Below are positions 62,201-64,000 of a stretch of 64,000 nt of DNA, piece by piece. Position 1 is the first letter of the stretch, and every line of letters starts with the position of its first letter. The DNA lies in the NCBI RefSeq assembly GCF_001039355.2, contig NW_019773847.1, positions 852,821-916,820 on the forward strand, read 5' to 3'. The DNA comes from Lingula anatina (taxonomy: Eukaryota; Brachiopoda; Lingulata; Lingulida; Lingulidae). The notes beneath the pieces were generated by a model. It saw only the letters and a program-made list of their open reading frames with translations. It made no database searches and was not told where the DNA came from. The position numbers and the translations under genes are program-made.

Positions 62201-62943
62201 GGGTATCTTACCTGATTTGTCTTTACATGGACTGAGTCTACTTTAGATCCAGAATCACTAAACAGAACTGCCTGAAAGAATGAAACACAAGAGATTAAAA
62301 AGAGCAAAAATGTTCATTAGCTTGGTAGCTGGATCATATATGGTAATTACAAAACACAAGGTGAAATATTTTCATACCATTAGCTTCTGATTGATCAACA
62401 TAAGAGAATCTTTTAAAATACTTATAAATGACCGCATGCGCTTACATCAGTCTGATGAATGCTGACGTCCATGTTGGCCATAAGGTAACTGTATGTAAAT
62501 AATTCTGGATGTGTTTTATCTTTATCATATGAGAGCTTTAAAGTTTCTACAGAATAGTTTAATGTTGGAACAATTATAGATGAATGGATAGCATAGATAT
62601 GTACATAAACTTTTTTTTAATAATGATTTACCAAATGTATTATTATCAATTGTGTTGTAGACCTGTGCTTTGTTGTAAGATTGAAGTCCATAGTCCTTTT
62701 GCTTTTCCTTGAAATGTGTTATTTCCAAAGACTTGCATGGCAAAGCTGACAGAGCAGGTAGTGGCTATATGAACAGACACAATGTATCTGTACACAACAA
62801 ATTACTGGAGAGAGAGAAAGAGTGCATGTGTGGCTGCCTGTATGTGTACTAATTTTCACTACCTTTGAACCAGCTCTGCACACTTTTAAAACTCCATCCT
62901 GCCAAGTCTTGGTCTTTTTTGTCTTCTGGTGTGTATACAGCAC
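20111..62943 (-). CDS. ZGRF1: ZGRF1-type DNA repair helicase, 34 exons visible
   Basis: ZGRF1 is a nuclear 5'-3' DNA helicase that promotes RAD51-dependent recombination and crosslink repair. Counting each duplicated block once, phase-matched exons on the - strand give about 2,132 residues plus stop, about the size I recall for human ZGRF1. Order seen: DUF2439 domain (LYTHQKTKKTKTWQDGVLK), the GLKRKRT motif typical of this family, a long Ser/Thr/Asn-rich disordered middle, a GRF zinc finger (CHHG...GRNFFVC...QQC then FFLW), then the SF1 helicase with Q-motif LNTDQA, Walker A GAFGSGKS, motif Ia SSATNVAVD, Ib VVGATCA, II DEAS, III GDTKQ, IV LRTQYRCHP, V STVDAFQGGEKDV and VI RRTNVALTRAK-like KRTNVALTRAK. 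An acidic tail ends in TGA. Introns carry most of the repeats in this window. Two blocks appear twice next to N bases, probably both alleles. One exon contains in-frame stops that short introns would remove. Confidence 0.95.
20488..20531 (-). CDS. ZGRF1: ZGRF1 exon Z33 (44 bp)
   Basis: Acceptor ATTTTTAG, donor AGT|GTGAGT. Reads TFLPVVQAWCDTHS. Needed to keep frame between its neighbours, which cannot be joined directly without a stop. Confidence 0.85.
20695..20907 (-). CDS. ZGRF1: ZGRF1 exon Z32
   Basis: Acceptor ACCTCAG, donor G|GTAAAG. Gln/Ser/Lys-rich, no fold recognised; follows the last helicase motif. Confidence 0.87.
21499..21608 (-). CDS. ZGRF1: ZGRF1 exon Z31 (helicase motif VI)
   Basis: Acceptor TTTCCAG, donor A|GTAAGC. 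Reads RTNVALTRAKHHLLLVGQKQ, with the motif VI arginine that completes the ATPase site. Confidence 0.96.
21734..21862 (-). CDS. ZGRF1: ZGRF1 exon Z30 (helicase motif V)
   Basis: Acceptor TGTTTCAG, donor AA|GTAAGT. Reads VQISTVDAFQGGEKDVIILS, motif V of UPF1-like helicases. Confidence 0.97.
22135..22349 (-). CDS. ZGRF1: ZGRF1 exon Z29 (RecA2 domain)
   Basis: Acceptor ATTCCAG, donor AG|GTAAGG. Contains GQEAWNRLGSIYNKEEAAFV and IGVITPFRSQV, the motif before motif V in this superfamily. Confidence 0.96.
22937..23065 (-). CDS. ZGRF1: ZGRF1 exon Z28 (helicase motif IV)
   Basis: Acceptor CTTTCAG, donor ATG|GTAATC. Reads LRTQYRCHPRISAMASTLFY, a signature of SF1B helicases. Confidence 0.97.
23314..23397 (-). 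CDS. ZGRF1: ZGRF1 exon Z27
   Basis: Acceptor GTTTTAG, donor ATG|GTAAGC. Reads QLNPIIQGSAASNENGLEQT then MFDRLMAM; the Q completes motif III GDTKQ. Confidence 0.95.
23398..24799. other. ZGRF1: ZGRF1 intron between Z27 and Z26
   Basis: Nothing recognised besides AT-rich sequence and a poly-A run at the right end. Confidence 0.65.
24800..24827. repeat. poly-A run after exon Z26
   Basis: Run of about 27 A bases in the intron just beyond the donor. Confidence 0.95.
24871..24969 (-). CDS. ZGRF1: ZGRF1 exon Z26 (Walker B and motif III)
   Basis: Acceptor TTATTTAG, donor AAA|GTAAGA. Reads ILILDEASQLTEPAALIPMK ... MVGDTK. DEAS is the Walker B box of UPF1-like helicases. Confidence 0.97.
25207..25287 (-). 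CDS. ZGRF1: ZGRF1 exon Z25 (motif Ib region)
   Basis: Acceptor CATGCAG, donor CCT|GTAAGT. Reads KLLFARVVGATCATCGESSL, matching the VVGxTCA box found before Walker B in this family. Confidence 0.95.
25861..25903 (-). CDS. ZGRF1: ZGRF1 exon Z24 (43 bp)
   Basis: Acceptor ATATCAG, donor AGG|GTGATG. Reads YLKEAIQKHGINRR. Weak donor but phase and open frame fit both neighbours. Confidence 0.82.
26089..26172 (-). CDS. ZGRF1: ZGRF1 exon Z23
   Basis: Acceptor TTGCAG, donor CA|GTTAGT. Basic helix RRKGELRKLERMLKRAKKPS, inside the 1B-type insertion of the helicase. Confidence 0.88.
26185..26405. repeat. 51-bp minisatellite, about four units
   Basis: The phrase TTAGTTGAGACAATACACAA and variants recurs at 26,251, 26,302 and 26,353. 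Because 51 is divisible by three, both strands show open frames with a 17-residue repeat; these are most likely not genes. It lies 13 bp beyond exon Z23 in the intron. Confidence 0.92.
26669..27671. mobile_element. 1,003-bp non-autonomous DNA transposon with ~77-bp inverted ends
   Basis: Begins CACCCTGAGCTTCAGAGC and ends with its reverse complement; the ends match over about 77 bp with one mismatch. It is flanked by a perfect 8-bp duplication ACGTACAC (26661-26668 and 27672-27679). An 8-bp duplication fits hAT, P or Merlin types; the ends do not decide. The first ~300 bp are repeated directly inside, starting at 27,057, so the terminal sequence occurs three times. It is GC-richer than its surroundings and has no transposase frame. 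Confidence 0.9.
27868..28515. repeat. insertion-like block flanked by 50-bp direct repeats
   Basis: The phrase TATAATAGCAC.GTCAGTCAA..CTGAATTT.AATCATGCACAACAGGT occurs near 27,875 and again near 28,463. Between them are three ~125-bp tandem units and a closing ATAACCTCCTTGGCAGAGGT, a tail I associate with dispersed repeats of marine animals. Confidence 0.7.
28040..28430. repeat. three tandem units of about 125 bp
   Basis: GATCACCACCAAAAACTAA occurs at 28,065 and 28,196, with a variant at 28,319; each is followed by AAAATTTCA(T/A)(C/A)AAAATC(G/A)GTCCATA and a GTTATGTTGATGA segment. Confidence 0.88.
28520..30320. mobile_element. pearl/Helentron-like element A, 5' truncated
   Basis: Starts inside the left part of the family, holds about four ~145-bp core units (28.6-29.2 kb) with a decayed last one, then the conserved right part and the terminal hairpin GTACCGCCAGCG-CTAA-CGCTGGTGGTAC at 30,291-30,318. 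The left end found in the other copies is missing. Confidence 0.8.
30437..30514 (-). CDS. ZGRF1: ZGRF1 exon Z22
   Basis: Acceptor TATTTCAG, donor AG|GTGTGT. Reads LLEHGFKDFVRVGSAPEISK then RVLPY, the stretch after motif Ia. Confidence 0.95.
30611..33205. mobile_element. pearl/Helentron-like element B, full length
   Basis: Left end CTAGAGGATCAGAGAGGCG with a GAGGCG-ATAC-CGCCTC hairpin and TTGTACCACCAGC. About nine core units of 141-145 bp follow (starts of CAGTTTTGGAG at 31501, 31646, 31791, 31932, 32077, 32220), then the right part and a terminal hairpin with two changed bases. Lies in the intron between exons Z22 and Z21. No protein is encoded. Confidence 0.85.
33298..33451 (-). CDS. ZGRF1: ZGRF1 exon Z21 (Walker A and motif Ia)
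   Basis: Acceptor GACTCAG, donor GG|GTAGGT. Walker A GAFGSGKSSTV (first Gly split with the previous exon) and ILISSATNVAVDRVL. Confidence 0.97.
33452..34420. other. ZGRF1: ZGRF1 intron between Z21 and Z20
   Basis: No element ends, tandem repeats or coding likeness seen. Confidence 0.65.
34421..34535 (-). CDS. ZGRF1: ZGRF1 exon Z20 (Q-motif)
   Basis: Acceptor ACTCCAG, donor G|GTGAGG. Reads YIKKYGLNTDQAEALMSVSN; LNTDQAEAL is the adenine-contacting Q-motif. Ends GGHVHLIH, leading into Walker A. Confidence 0.95.
35565..35619 (-). CDS. ZGRF1: ZGRF1 exon Z19 (55 bp)
   Basis: Acceptor TTTTTTAG, donor GTG|GTGCGT. Reads MDNRKKQNRSFLLTRREV. Phase fits both sides; the donor is the less certain end. 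Confidence 0.78.
36193..36319 (-). CDS. ZGRF1: ZGRF1 exon Z18
   Basis: Acceptor GAAACAG, donor AG|GTAAAA. Reads GANFKNEIACLYNLQKNVCP ... LPHLLSRDAD. Pre-helicase segment. Confidence 0.88.
37020..37706. repeat. two tandem units of about 343 bp, with partial copies on the left
   Basis: CATGGTTTTC and GCAATATTACATAATGCTTA recur 343 bp apart, and each unit ends with CCTTGAAAATGCCAATATGT. A fragment of the same end occurs at 36,545. Roughly 75-80 percent alike by eye, so old. Confidence 0.82.
38235..38381 (-). CDS. ZGRF1: ZGRF1 exon Z17, left-hand copy
   Basis: Acceptor TGTTCAG, donor A|GTTAGT. Reads DLWMISKTMDFSPESTFLAY then SVFHGVGSTGELEIEPLRG, which matches the conserved segment before the helicase in ZGRF1. 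An almost identical copy sits at 41187-41333; only one is expected in a real transcript. Confidence 0.9.
38630..38969. mobile_element. 340-bp CACTA-type MITE, left copy
   Basis: Starts CACTAGTGGGCTGGATTTGG and ends with a closely matching inverted copy; inverted ends extend about 39 bp with few mismatches. Flanked by a 3-bp duplication CAT. CACTA ends with 3-bp duplications define EnSpm/CACTA transposons. Inside are three CTCACAATxGGGGGACAC-like short repeats. Confidence 0.88.
39152..40669. mobile_element. pearl/Helentron-like element C, cut by an N
   Basis: Intact left end and about seven core units, then breaks off at the N. Nearly identical to the first part of element D, so probably the other allele of D. 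Confidence 0.85.
40670..40670. other. single N, assembly join
   Basis: Undetermined base exactly where sequence like that from 37,717 starts again. Marks a contig join inside a repeat element. Confidence 0.95.
41187..41333 (-). CDS. ZGRF1: ZGRF1 exon Z17, right-hand copy
   Basis: Same 147-bp exon as at 38235-38381; differs at the second base (GC against GT) without changing the split Gly codon. Length is a multiple of three with matching phases, so including both would keep the frame, but the N at 40,670 makes an allelic copy more likely. Confidence 0.88.
41584..41923. mobile_element. 340-bp CACTA-type MITE, right copy
   Basis: Same element and same CAT flanks as at 38,630-38,969, inside the second copy of the duplicated block; one insertion event seen twice. 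Confidence 0.88.
42106..44387. mobile_element. pearl/Helentron-like element D, full length
   Basis: Left end, a C(12)A(9) stretch, about seven core units, a 145-bp direct duplication at 43,538-43,827, right part and perfect terminal hairpin GTACCGCCAGCG-CCTA-CGCTGGTGGTAC. Lies 40 bp beyond the donor of exon Z16. Confidence 0.87.
43538..43827. repeat. 145-bp direct duplication in the right part of element D
   Basis: GTACGTTTTGATACAGCATA occurs at 43,538 and 43,683, each followed by the same GGAGACCACTTCCAGTGTTA region. The unit is not the core unit, yet has the same length. Confidence 0.9.
44427..44526 (-). CDS. ZGRF1: ZGRF1 exon Z16
   Basis: Acceptor ATTCCAG, donor G|GTTAAT. Reads KWVRRGYLEDEKLTERKLYL then QLRKWNYSSNFAK; lies just before the DLW motif. 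Confidence 0.92.
44793..44960 (-). CDS. ZGRF1: ZGRF1 exon Z15 (end of GRF zinc finger)
   Basis: Acceptor TTTTTTAG, donor CCA|GTGAGT. Starts FFLWSDVYRTACRLL; FFLW closes the GRF zinc-finger fold. Remainder has no recognised fold. Confidence 0.95.
44961..45889. other. ZGRF1: ZGRF1 intron between Z15 and Z14, right of the exon
   Basis: AT-rich sequence with no recognised feature; the CpG-richer part begins at about 45.89 kb. Confidence 0.6.
45890..46240. other. CpG-richer island within a ZGRF1 intron
   Basis: Contrasts with the AT-rich intron: CCGCGGG, GGCGCCGGAAGTTATTTT and CGCGAGAATCCGCGTGAC. GCCGGAAGT fits the ETS-factor core. Both strands have open frames of 70-107 codons with no recognised family. 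It may be an old element or an internal promoter. Confidence 0.45.
46620..46667 (-). CDS. ZGRF1: ZGRF1 exon Z14 (GRF zinc finger core, 48 bp)
   Basis: Acceptor CTTCTAG, donor GAG|GTAGGT. Encodes GRNFFVCNLPLKQQCE with two zinc-binding cysteines and the G-R-F-type signature. Confidence 0.96.
46776..46879 (-). CDS. ZGRF1: ZGRF1 exon Z13 (GRF zinc finger start)
   Basis: Acceptor ATTTGTAG, donor AAG|GTAATT. Contains PLCHHG with the first zinc ligands (Cys, His) and VVKKDGKNK before the GRF signature. Confidence 0.95.
46929..46951. repeat. (ATT)n microsatellite
   Basis: About seven ATT units in the intron upstream of the GRF exons. Confidence 0.9.
48158..49421. mobile_element. 1,264-bp DNA transposon nested in element E
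   Basis: Perfect 15-bp inverted ends CAGTGATTGGGAAGG and a 6-bp direct duplication GTAGCT on both sides (48152-48157, 49422-49427). Removing it restores an uninterrupted core unit. Subterminal ATGGCCCAT repeats lie near the right end. A 138-codon frame is inside (48,454-48,870). CAGTG ends recall hAT elements, but those make 8-bp duplications, so the family is open. Confidence 0.88.
48454..48870 (+). CDS. 138-residue ORF in the nested transposon, possible transposase remnant
   Basis: Not recognised with confidence. The start region has a Trp/Phe motif (STWDFFKQHFGEVKRK), then LPKKIFKISPDQPTLVSLFT, reminiscent of the QxxLxxFF box found near the N-terminus of some hAT-like or zinc-finger transposase relatives, and a Ser/Thr-rich tail. 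Too short for a working transposase. Could be a chance frame. Confidence 0.35.
   Translation: MANQFIGHVYPIRSNLAFRSESTWDFFKQHFGEVKRKMLPKKIFKISPDQPTLVSLFTSTASSKGPSNVQEEVSKETGEENVPTSESRPPCTTRSSSDTDSSVTASASTSHSQVARGFQPRWLQLWPWLQYDCEQCKS
51446..51532 (-). CDS. ZGRF1: ZGRF1 exon Z12, left-hand copy
   Basis: Acceptor TTGGCAG, donor G|GTACAG. Reads DINILLNRVSKTYHQALERM. Duplicate of 55636-55722. Confidence 0.88.
51963..52101 (-). CDS. ZGRF1: ZGRF1 exon Z11, left-hand copy
   Basis: Acceptor TTTTTAG, donor G|GTATTT. Reads ARRLARIPVKFATVQQYTEL; with Z12 it forms the helical segment before the GRF finger. Duplicate of 56154-56292. Confidence 0.88.
52682..52859. mobile_element. 178-bp MITE with CAGGGCTTGACATTAA ends, left copy
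   Basis: Left end CAGGACTTGACACTAAC, right end the reverse complement of CAGGGCTTGACATTAAGG, flanked by TTGTA on both sides. CAGGG-type ends suggest a hAT-like MITE. Sits in the intron between Z11 and Z10. Confidence 0.75.
52951..53199 (-). CDS. ZGRF1: ZGRF1 exon Z10, left-hand copy
   Basis: Donor AAG|GTAACA is clear. The acceptor CCAAG|AAATC has little pyrimidine tract; it is chosen because a stop lies just upstream in this frame. Reads ISKYISQVIESWHNLDLERL, a likely helix. Confidence 0.75.
53262..53857 (-). CDS. ZGRF1: ZGRF1 exon Z9, left-hand copy (disordered middle)
   Basis: Open frame rich in Ser, Asn and Gly. Bounded by proposed short introns of 93 bp (53858-53950) and 62 bp (53200-53261) that remove in-frame stops TAG at 53904-53906 and TAA at 53226-53228. 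Without the second intron the frame would end at that TAA. No fold recognised. Confidence 0.72.
53951..54301 (-). CDS. ZGRF1: ZGRF1 exon Z8, left-hand copy
   Basis: Acceptor TTTTCCAG, proposed donor A|GTGAGG. Contains RRPLKSKPFTDIVAHQDFQL and a Ser-rich tail. Confidence 0.8.
54459..54549 (-). CDS. ZGRF1: ZGRF1 exon Z7, left-hand copy
   Basis: Acceptor TGTTTTAG, donor G|GTATGT. Reads NPVSIGSPLQMVPLYNFS. Duplicate of 58662-58752. Confidence 0.85.
54706..54809 (-). CDS. ZGRF1: ZGRF1 exon Z6, left-hand copy
   Basis: Acceptor TTTCCAG, donor GTA|GTAAGT. Reads YDKPKEDLAEQSLYQVETVE. Duplicate of 58907-59010. Confidence 0.85.
55117..55378 (-). CDS. ZGRF1: ZGRF1 exon Z5, left-hand copy
   Basis: Acceptor ATTTGCAG, donor G|GTATGG. 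Reads INSKLDQYALKGSVSGSAAR and ends QTRNCVE. Duplicate of 59322-59583. It enters in phase 0, which does not match the phase 1 end of the preceding exon copy at 55636. Confidence 0.87.
55445..55445. other. single N, assembly join
   Basis: Undetermined base where sequence like that from 51,255 starts again. Confidence 0.95.
55636..55722 (-). CDS. ZGRF1: ZGRF1 exon Z12, right-hand copy
   Basis: Same splice sites as 51446-51532, with one silent difference noticed (GTC to GTT). Ends in phase 1, fitting exon Z13 at 46,879 but not the neighbouring exon Z5 copy at 55,378. Confidence 0.88.
56154..56292 (-). CDS. ZGRF1: ZGRF1 exon Z11, right-hand copy
   Basis: 139 bp, phase 0 to phase 1. Differs from the left copy at one codon (TCG Ser against TTG Leu). 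Confidence 0.88.
56871..57049. mobile_element. 179-bp MITE with CAGGGCTTGACATTAA ends, right copy
   Basis: Same insertion as 52,682-52,859 in the other block; here both ends keep the CAGGGCTTGAC start. Confidence 0.78.
57139..57387 (-). CDS. ZGRF1: ZGRF1 exon Z10, right-hand copy
   Basis: Same borders as 52951-53199; one substitution noticed, Cys to Ser in the KASxHSKD stretch. Confidence 0.75.
57450..58045 (-). CDS. ZGRF1: ZGRF1 exon Z9, right-hand copy
   Basis: Same length as the left copy (596 bp) with at least five amino-acid changes (G/R, R/T, C/R, M/R, V/L), typical of a fast-evolving disordered region. Flanked by the same candidate 93-bp and 62-bp introns. Confidence 0.72.
58139..58504 (-). 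CDS. ZGRF1: ZGRF1 exon Z8, right-hand copy
   Basis: As 53951-54301 but with a 15-bp in-frame insertion near 58,39x (five extra residues). An extra in-frame TAA at 58116-58118 falls inside the proposed 93-bp intron. Confidence 0.8.
58662..58752 (-). CDS. ZGRF1: ZGRF1 exon Z7, right-hand copy
   Basis: 91 bp, phase 0 to 1, same splice sites as 54459-54549. Confidence 0.85.
58907..59010 (-). CDS. ZGRF1: ZGRF1 exon Z6, right-hand copy
   Basis: 104 bp, same splice sites as 54706-54809; Thr to Ala in VENxLGK. Confidence 0.85.
59322..59583 (-). CDS. ZGRF1: ZGRF1 exon Z5, right-hand copy
   Basis: 262 bp, phase 0 in and phase 1 out; contains SSHGGFSGMSTMPSGGHVQD. Asn to Asp and Glu to Asp changes relative to the left copy. 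Confidence 0.88.
59675..61336 (-). CDS. ZGRF1: ZGRF1 exon Z4 (largest exon, 1.66 kb, contains an N)
   Basis: Acceptor TTATTCAG before EFIPPRLVKQQVFQSGINSP. Long Ser/Asn/Glu/Asp-rich frame with RSAAQILKLIGGKPFKPPLK, a conserved-looking basic motif, and no recognised fold; such regions in ZGRF1 are disordered. An undetermined base at 59,692 sits near the 3' end, so the last five codons and the donor ATG|GTAGGT are uncertain. Confidence 0.88.
59692..59692. other. ZGRF1: single N inside ZGRF1 exon Z4
   Basis: Undetermined base interrupting the coding frame near the exon's 3' end; about 40 bp beyond the point where the right-hand duplicate block ends. Confidence 0.95.
61538..61774 (-). CDS. ZGRF1: ZGRF1 exon Z3 (DUF2439 end and GLKRKRT motif)
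   Basis: Acceptor ACTAAG, donor ACA|GTAGGT. Reads LNIGDEIESDRHLITIEEIK, the end of the DUF2439 domain, and finishes with RPLKPGLKRKRT, matching the conserved GLKRK box of the family. Confidence 0.92.
62212..62271 (-). CDS. ZGRF1: ZGRF1 exon Z2 (DUF2439, 60 bp)
   Basis: Acceptor TCTTTCAG, donor CAG|GTAAGA. Reads AVLFSDSGSKVDSVHVKTNQ, the middle strand region of DUF2439. Confidence 0.9.
62863..62943 (-). CDS. ZGRF1: ZGRF1 exon Z1 (DUF2439 start)
   Basis: Donor AAG|GTAGTG; acceptor TTAAAAG. Reads VLYTHQKTKKTKTWQDGVLK, the hallmark opening of ZGRF1/Mte1/Dbl2 proteins. There is no ATG in this exon, so a small start exon must lie upstream. A 48-bp candidate is at 63049-63096. Confidence 0.94.
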
Positions 62944-63048
62944 CTTTTAAATATTGATTAAATAAACTGACATTTCATAAAATAAAGATGTCACGAGCAA
63001 ATATGTTGAACAAATAAAATATATCATGCACAAAATTACTGCAAATAC

Positions 63049-63096
63049 CTTATAATTCAGTACACCCTGAAGAAATATAGTAAAACCCAAGTTCAT
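63049..63096 (-). CDS. ZGRF1: candidate start exon of ZGRF1
   Basis: ATG followed by 15 open codons and an AAG|GTATTT donor in the right phase. The human protein also has only a few residues before VLYTHQK. Only the open frame and donor support it, and the acceptor-free start could be chance. Confidence 0.3.
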
Positions 63097-63364
63097 CACG
63101 TCTAAACACTACTATTGAAGTATTCAGTAAGTTATGTCACGTGTAGTGTGTTTTGTGCATCAACTTGAAGACCTTATTGTCACATATTTCCATCCAATCA
63201 AGGTATTTTACACACTGTGTTCAGTTGGTGTCAAATCTAACTTCCATGAAGAAAAGGGCAATTTACTCCTATTCCAGAACATTTACTAGACCTGTTCCAA
63301 TACTTGGATTCGACATTTTGTGTCACTCTAAAAGAATCATGATATACTTAGACCACCACCTGAC

Positions 63365-63400
63365 CAGGGATTGACATTAAGGAGCGGATGTACCCAAATA
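63365..63400. mobile_element. possible single end of a related MITE
   Basis: CAGGGATTGACATTAAGGAG closely matches the MITE end at 52,859. No partner end was seen to the right within the window. Confidence 0.4.
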
Positions 63401-63499
63401 TAGCTAAAAATAGCCATTTTTGGTTTTTTATGTCTAATTATTGGTTAAACGTGTATCTAACGTTTAACAGAATAAAATTTTTACATTTTGAACAAAAAA

Positions 63500-64000
63500 T
63501 TTGTTTTTTCTGATTATTCTGATGCTGCACACATCGACAGCGGTGGCCTGGTCTATGCCCCGCCTTCGTCGTCAAGGGCCGTTGGCATGGGTAAACTCGG
63601 TGGGCGGACCTTAGCAGCATCAGCAGGTCTAGGGAAACAATAGAACAGGGATGCGCCATGCCCCCTTTGTCATAAACAGCGATCGGCAAAGCAGTGCCTA
63701 TTGTTCCGCTTAAGCTGTTTTGATAGTCTCTCTTGATTGTGATCAGCGCTAAGATGAATCTTTTCCGACACATTGGATTTGCTCGAAATACTCGTTCTCC
63801 CTTGAATATTGCTTGTTGTTACACGCGTTCTTTCGATTTTCTTGTTAACTTTTTGAGATACGCAAAAGAAAAGAAGAAAATTCCGTTGCTTGCTACCCGT
63901 GACAACAATCGTCATTCTTTCTATCCATTTTCGCCAACAGGTCGATGCAGTTTAGTGTTAGATTTTAAAAATATACATGGGGGTAACTAGGCACACGCAC
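63500..64000. promoter_or_regulatory. CpG-richer region upstream of ZGRF1, possible promoter
   Basis: Contains clustered CG dinucleotides (GCCCCGCCTTCGTCGTC and others) just upstream of the first helicase exons. Could be the helicase promoter, perhaps shared with a gene to the right, or part of a transposon whose end is at 63,365. An 85-codon + strand frame starts at 63,733 with no recognised likeness. Confidence 0.35.

Noticed and set aside
63438-63990. Overlapping ORFs near the right edge, possible divergent first exon
   Set aside because: No recognised family and the sequence runs off the window; kept only as a possible promoter or transposon region.
1-64000. CRISPR arrays, operons or bacterial origin
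   Set aside because: Tandem repeats have no spacers of fixed length, and the window is clearly intron-rich animal DNA.

Overview
The window is nuclear DNA from an animal, most likely a marine invertebrate. It is AT-rich, with many small exons separated by introns of hundreds to thousands of bases with GT-AG borders, and it carries several families of short non-autonomous transposons. I cannot name the phylum from the sequence alone.

Two genes run tail to tail. On the + strand (2,149-15,240) lie 15 exons of a RasGRP-type Ras guanyl-nucleotide exchange factor: part of the REM domain, the whole CDC25 catalytic domain, two EF-hands, a DAG-type C1 zinc finger and a C-terminal helical tail ending in a stop codon. 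The start of the protein lies upstream of the exons I can see. On the - strand (about 63.0 kb down to 20.1 kb) lies a ZGRF1-type DNA repair helicase. It has an N-terminal DUF2439 domain, a long disordered middle, a GRF zinc finger and a complete SF1 (UPF1-like) helicase domain with Walker A, DEAS, GDTKQ, QYRCHP and ALTRAK motifs. I placed 34 exons whose phases all match. Counted once each they encode about 2,132 residues, about the size I recall for human ZGRF1.

The introns of the helicase gene are loaded with repeats. The main family, with four copies carrying the left end and one 5'-truncated copy, is a 2-3.5 kb element. It has a fixed left end, a core of tandem ~145-bp units, and a right end finishing in a GTACCGCCAGCG...CGCTGGTGGTAC hairpin. 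This layout recalls Helentron-associated (HINE/pearl-type) elements. Its core units repeatedly contain AGGTCAAAGGTCA followed by TCAAGGTCA, which match nuclear-receptor DR1 and ERR/SF-1 half-site motifs. Other elements include a 1,003-bp element with ~77-bp inverted ends and an 8-bp target duplication, a 1,264-bp element nested in a pearl-like copy, a 340-bp CACTA-type MITE and a 178-bp CAGGGCTTGACATTAA-ended MITE.

Two blocks occur twice in tandem, each joined by a single N: 37,717-40,669 with 40,671-43,588, and 51,255-55,444 with 55,446-59,649. Reading-frame phase, the single-N joins and the level of divergence all suggest that both alleles were placed side by side during assembly, rather than true duplications. 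A third N lies inside the largest helicase exon.
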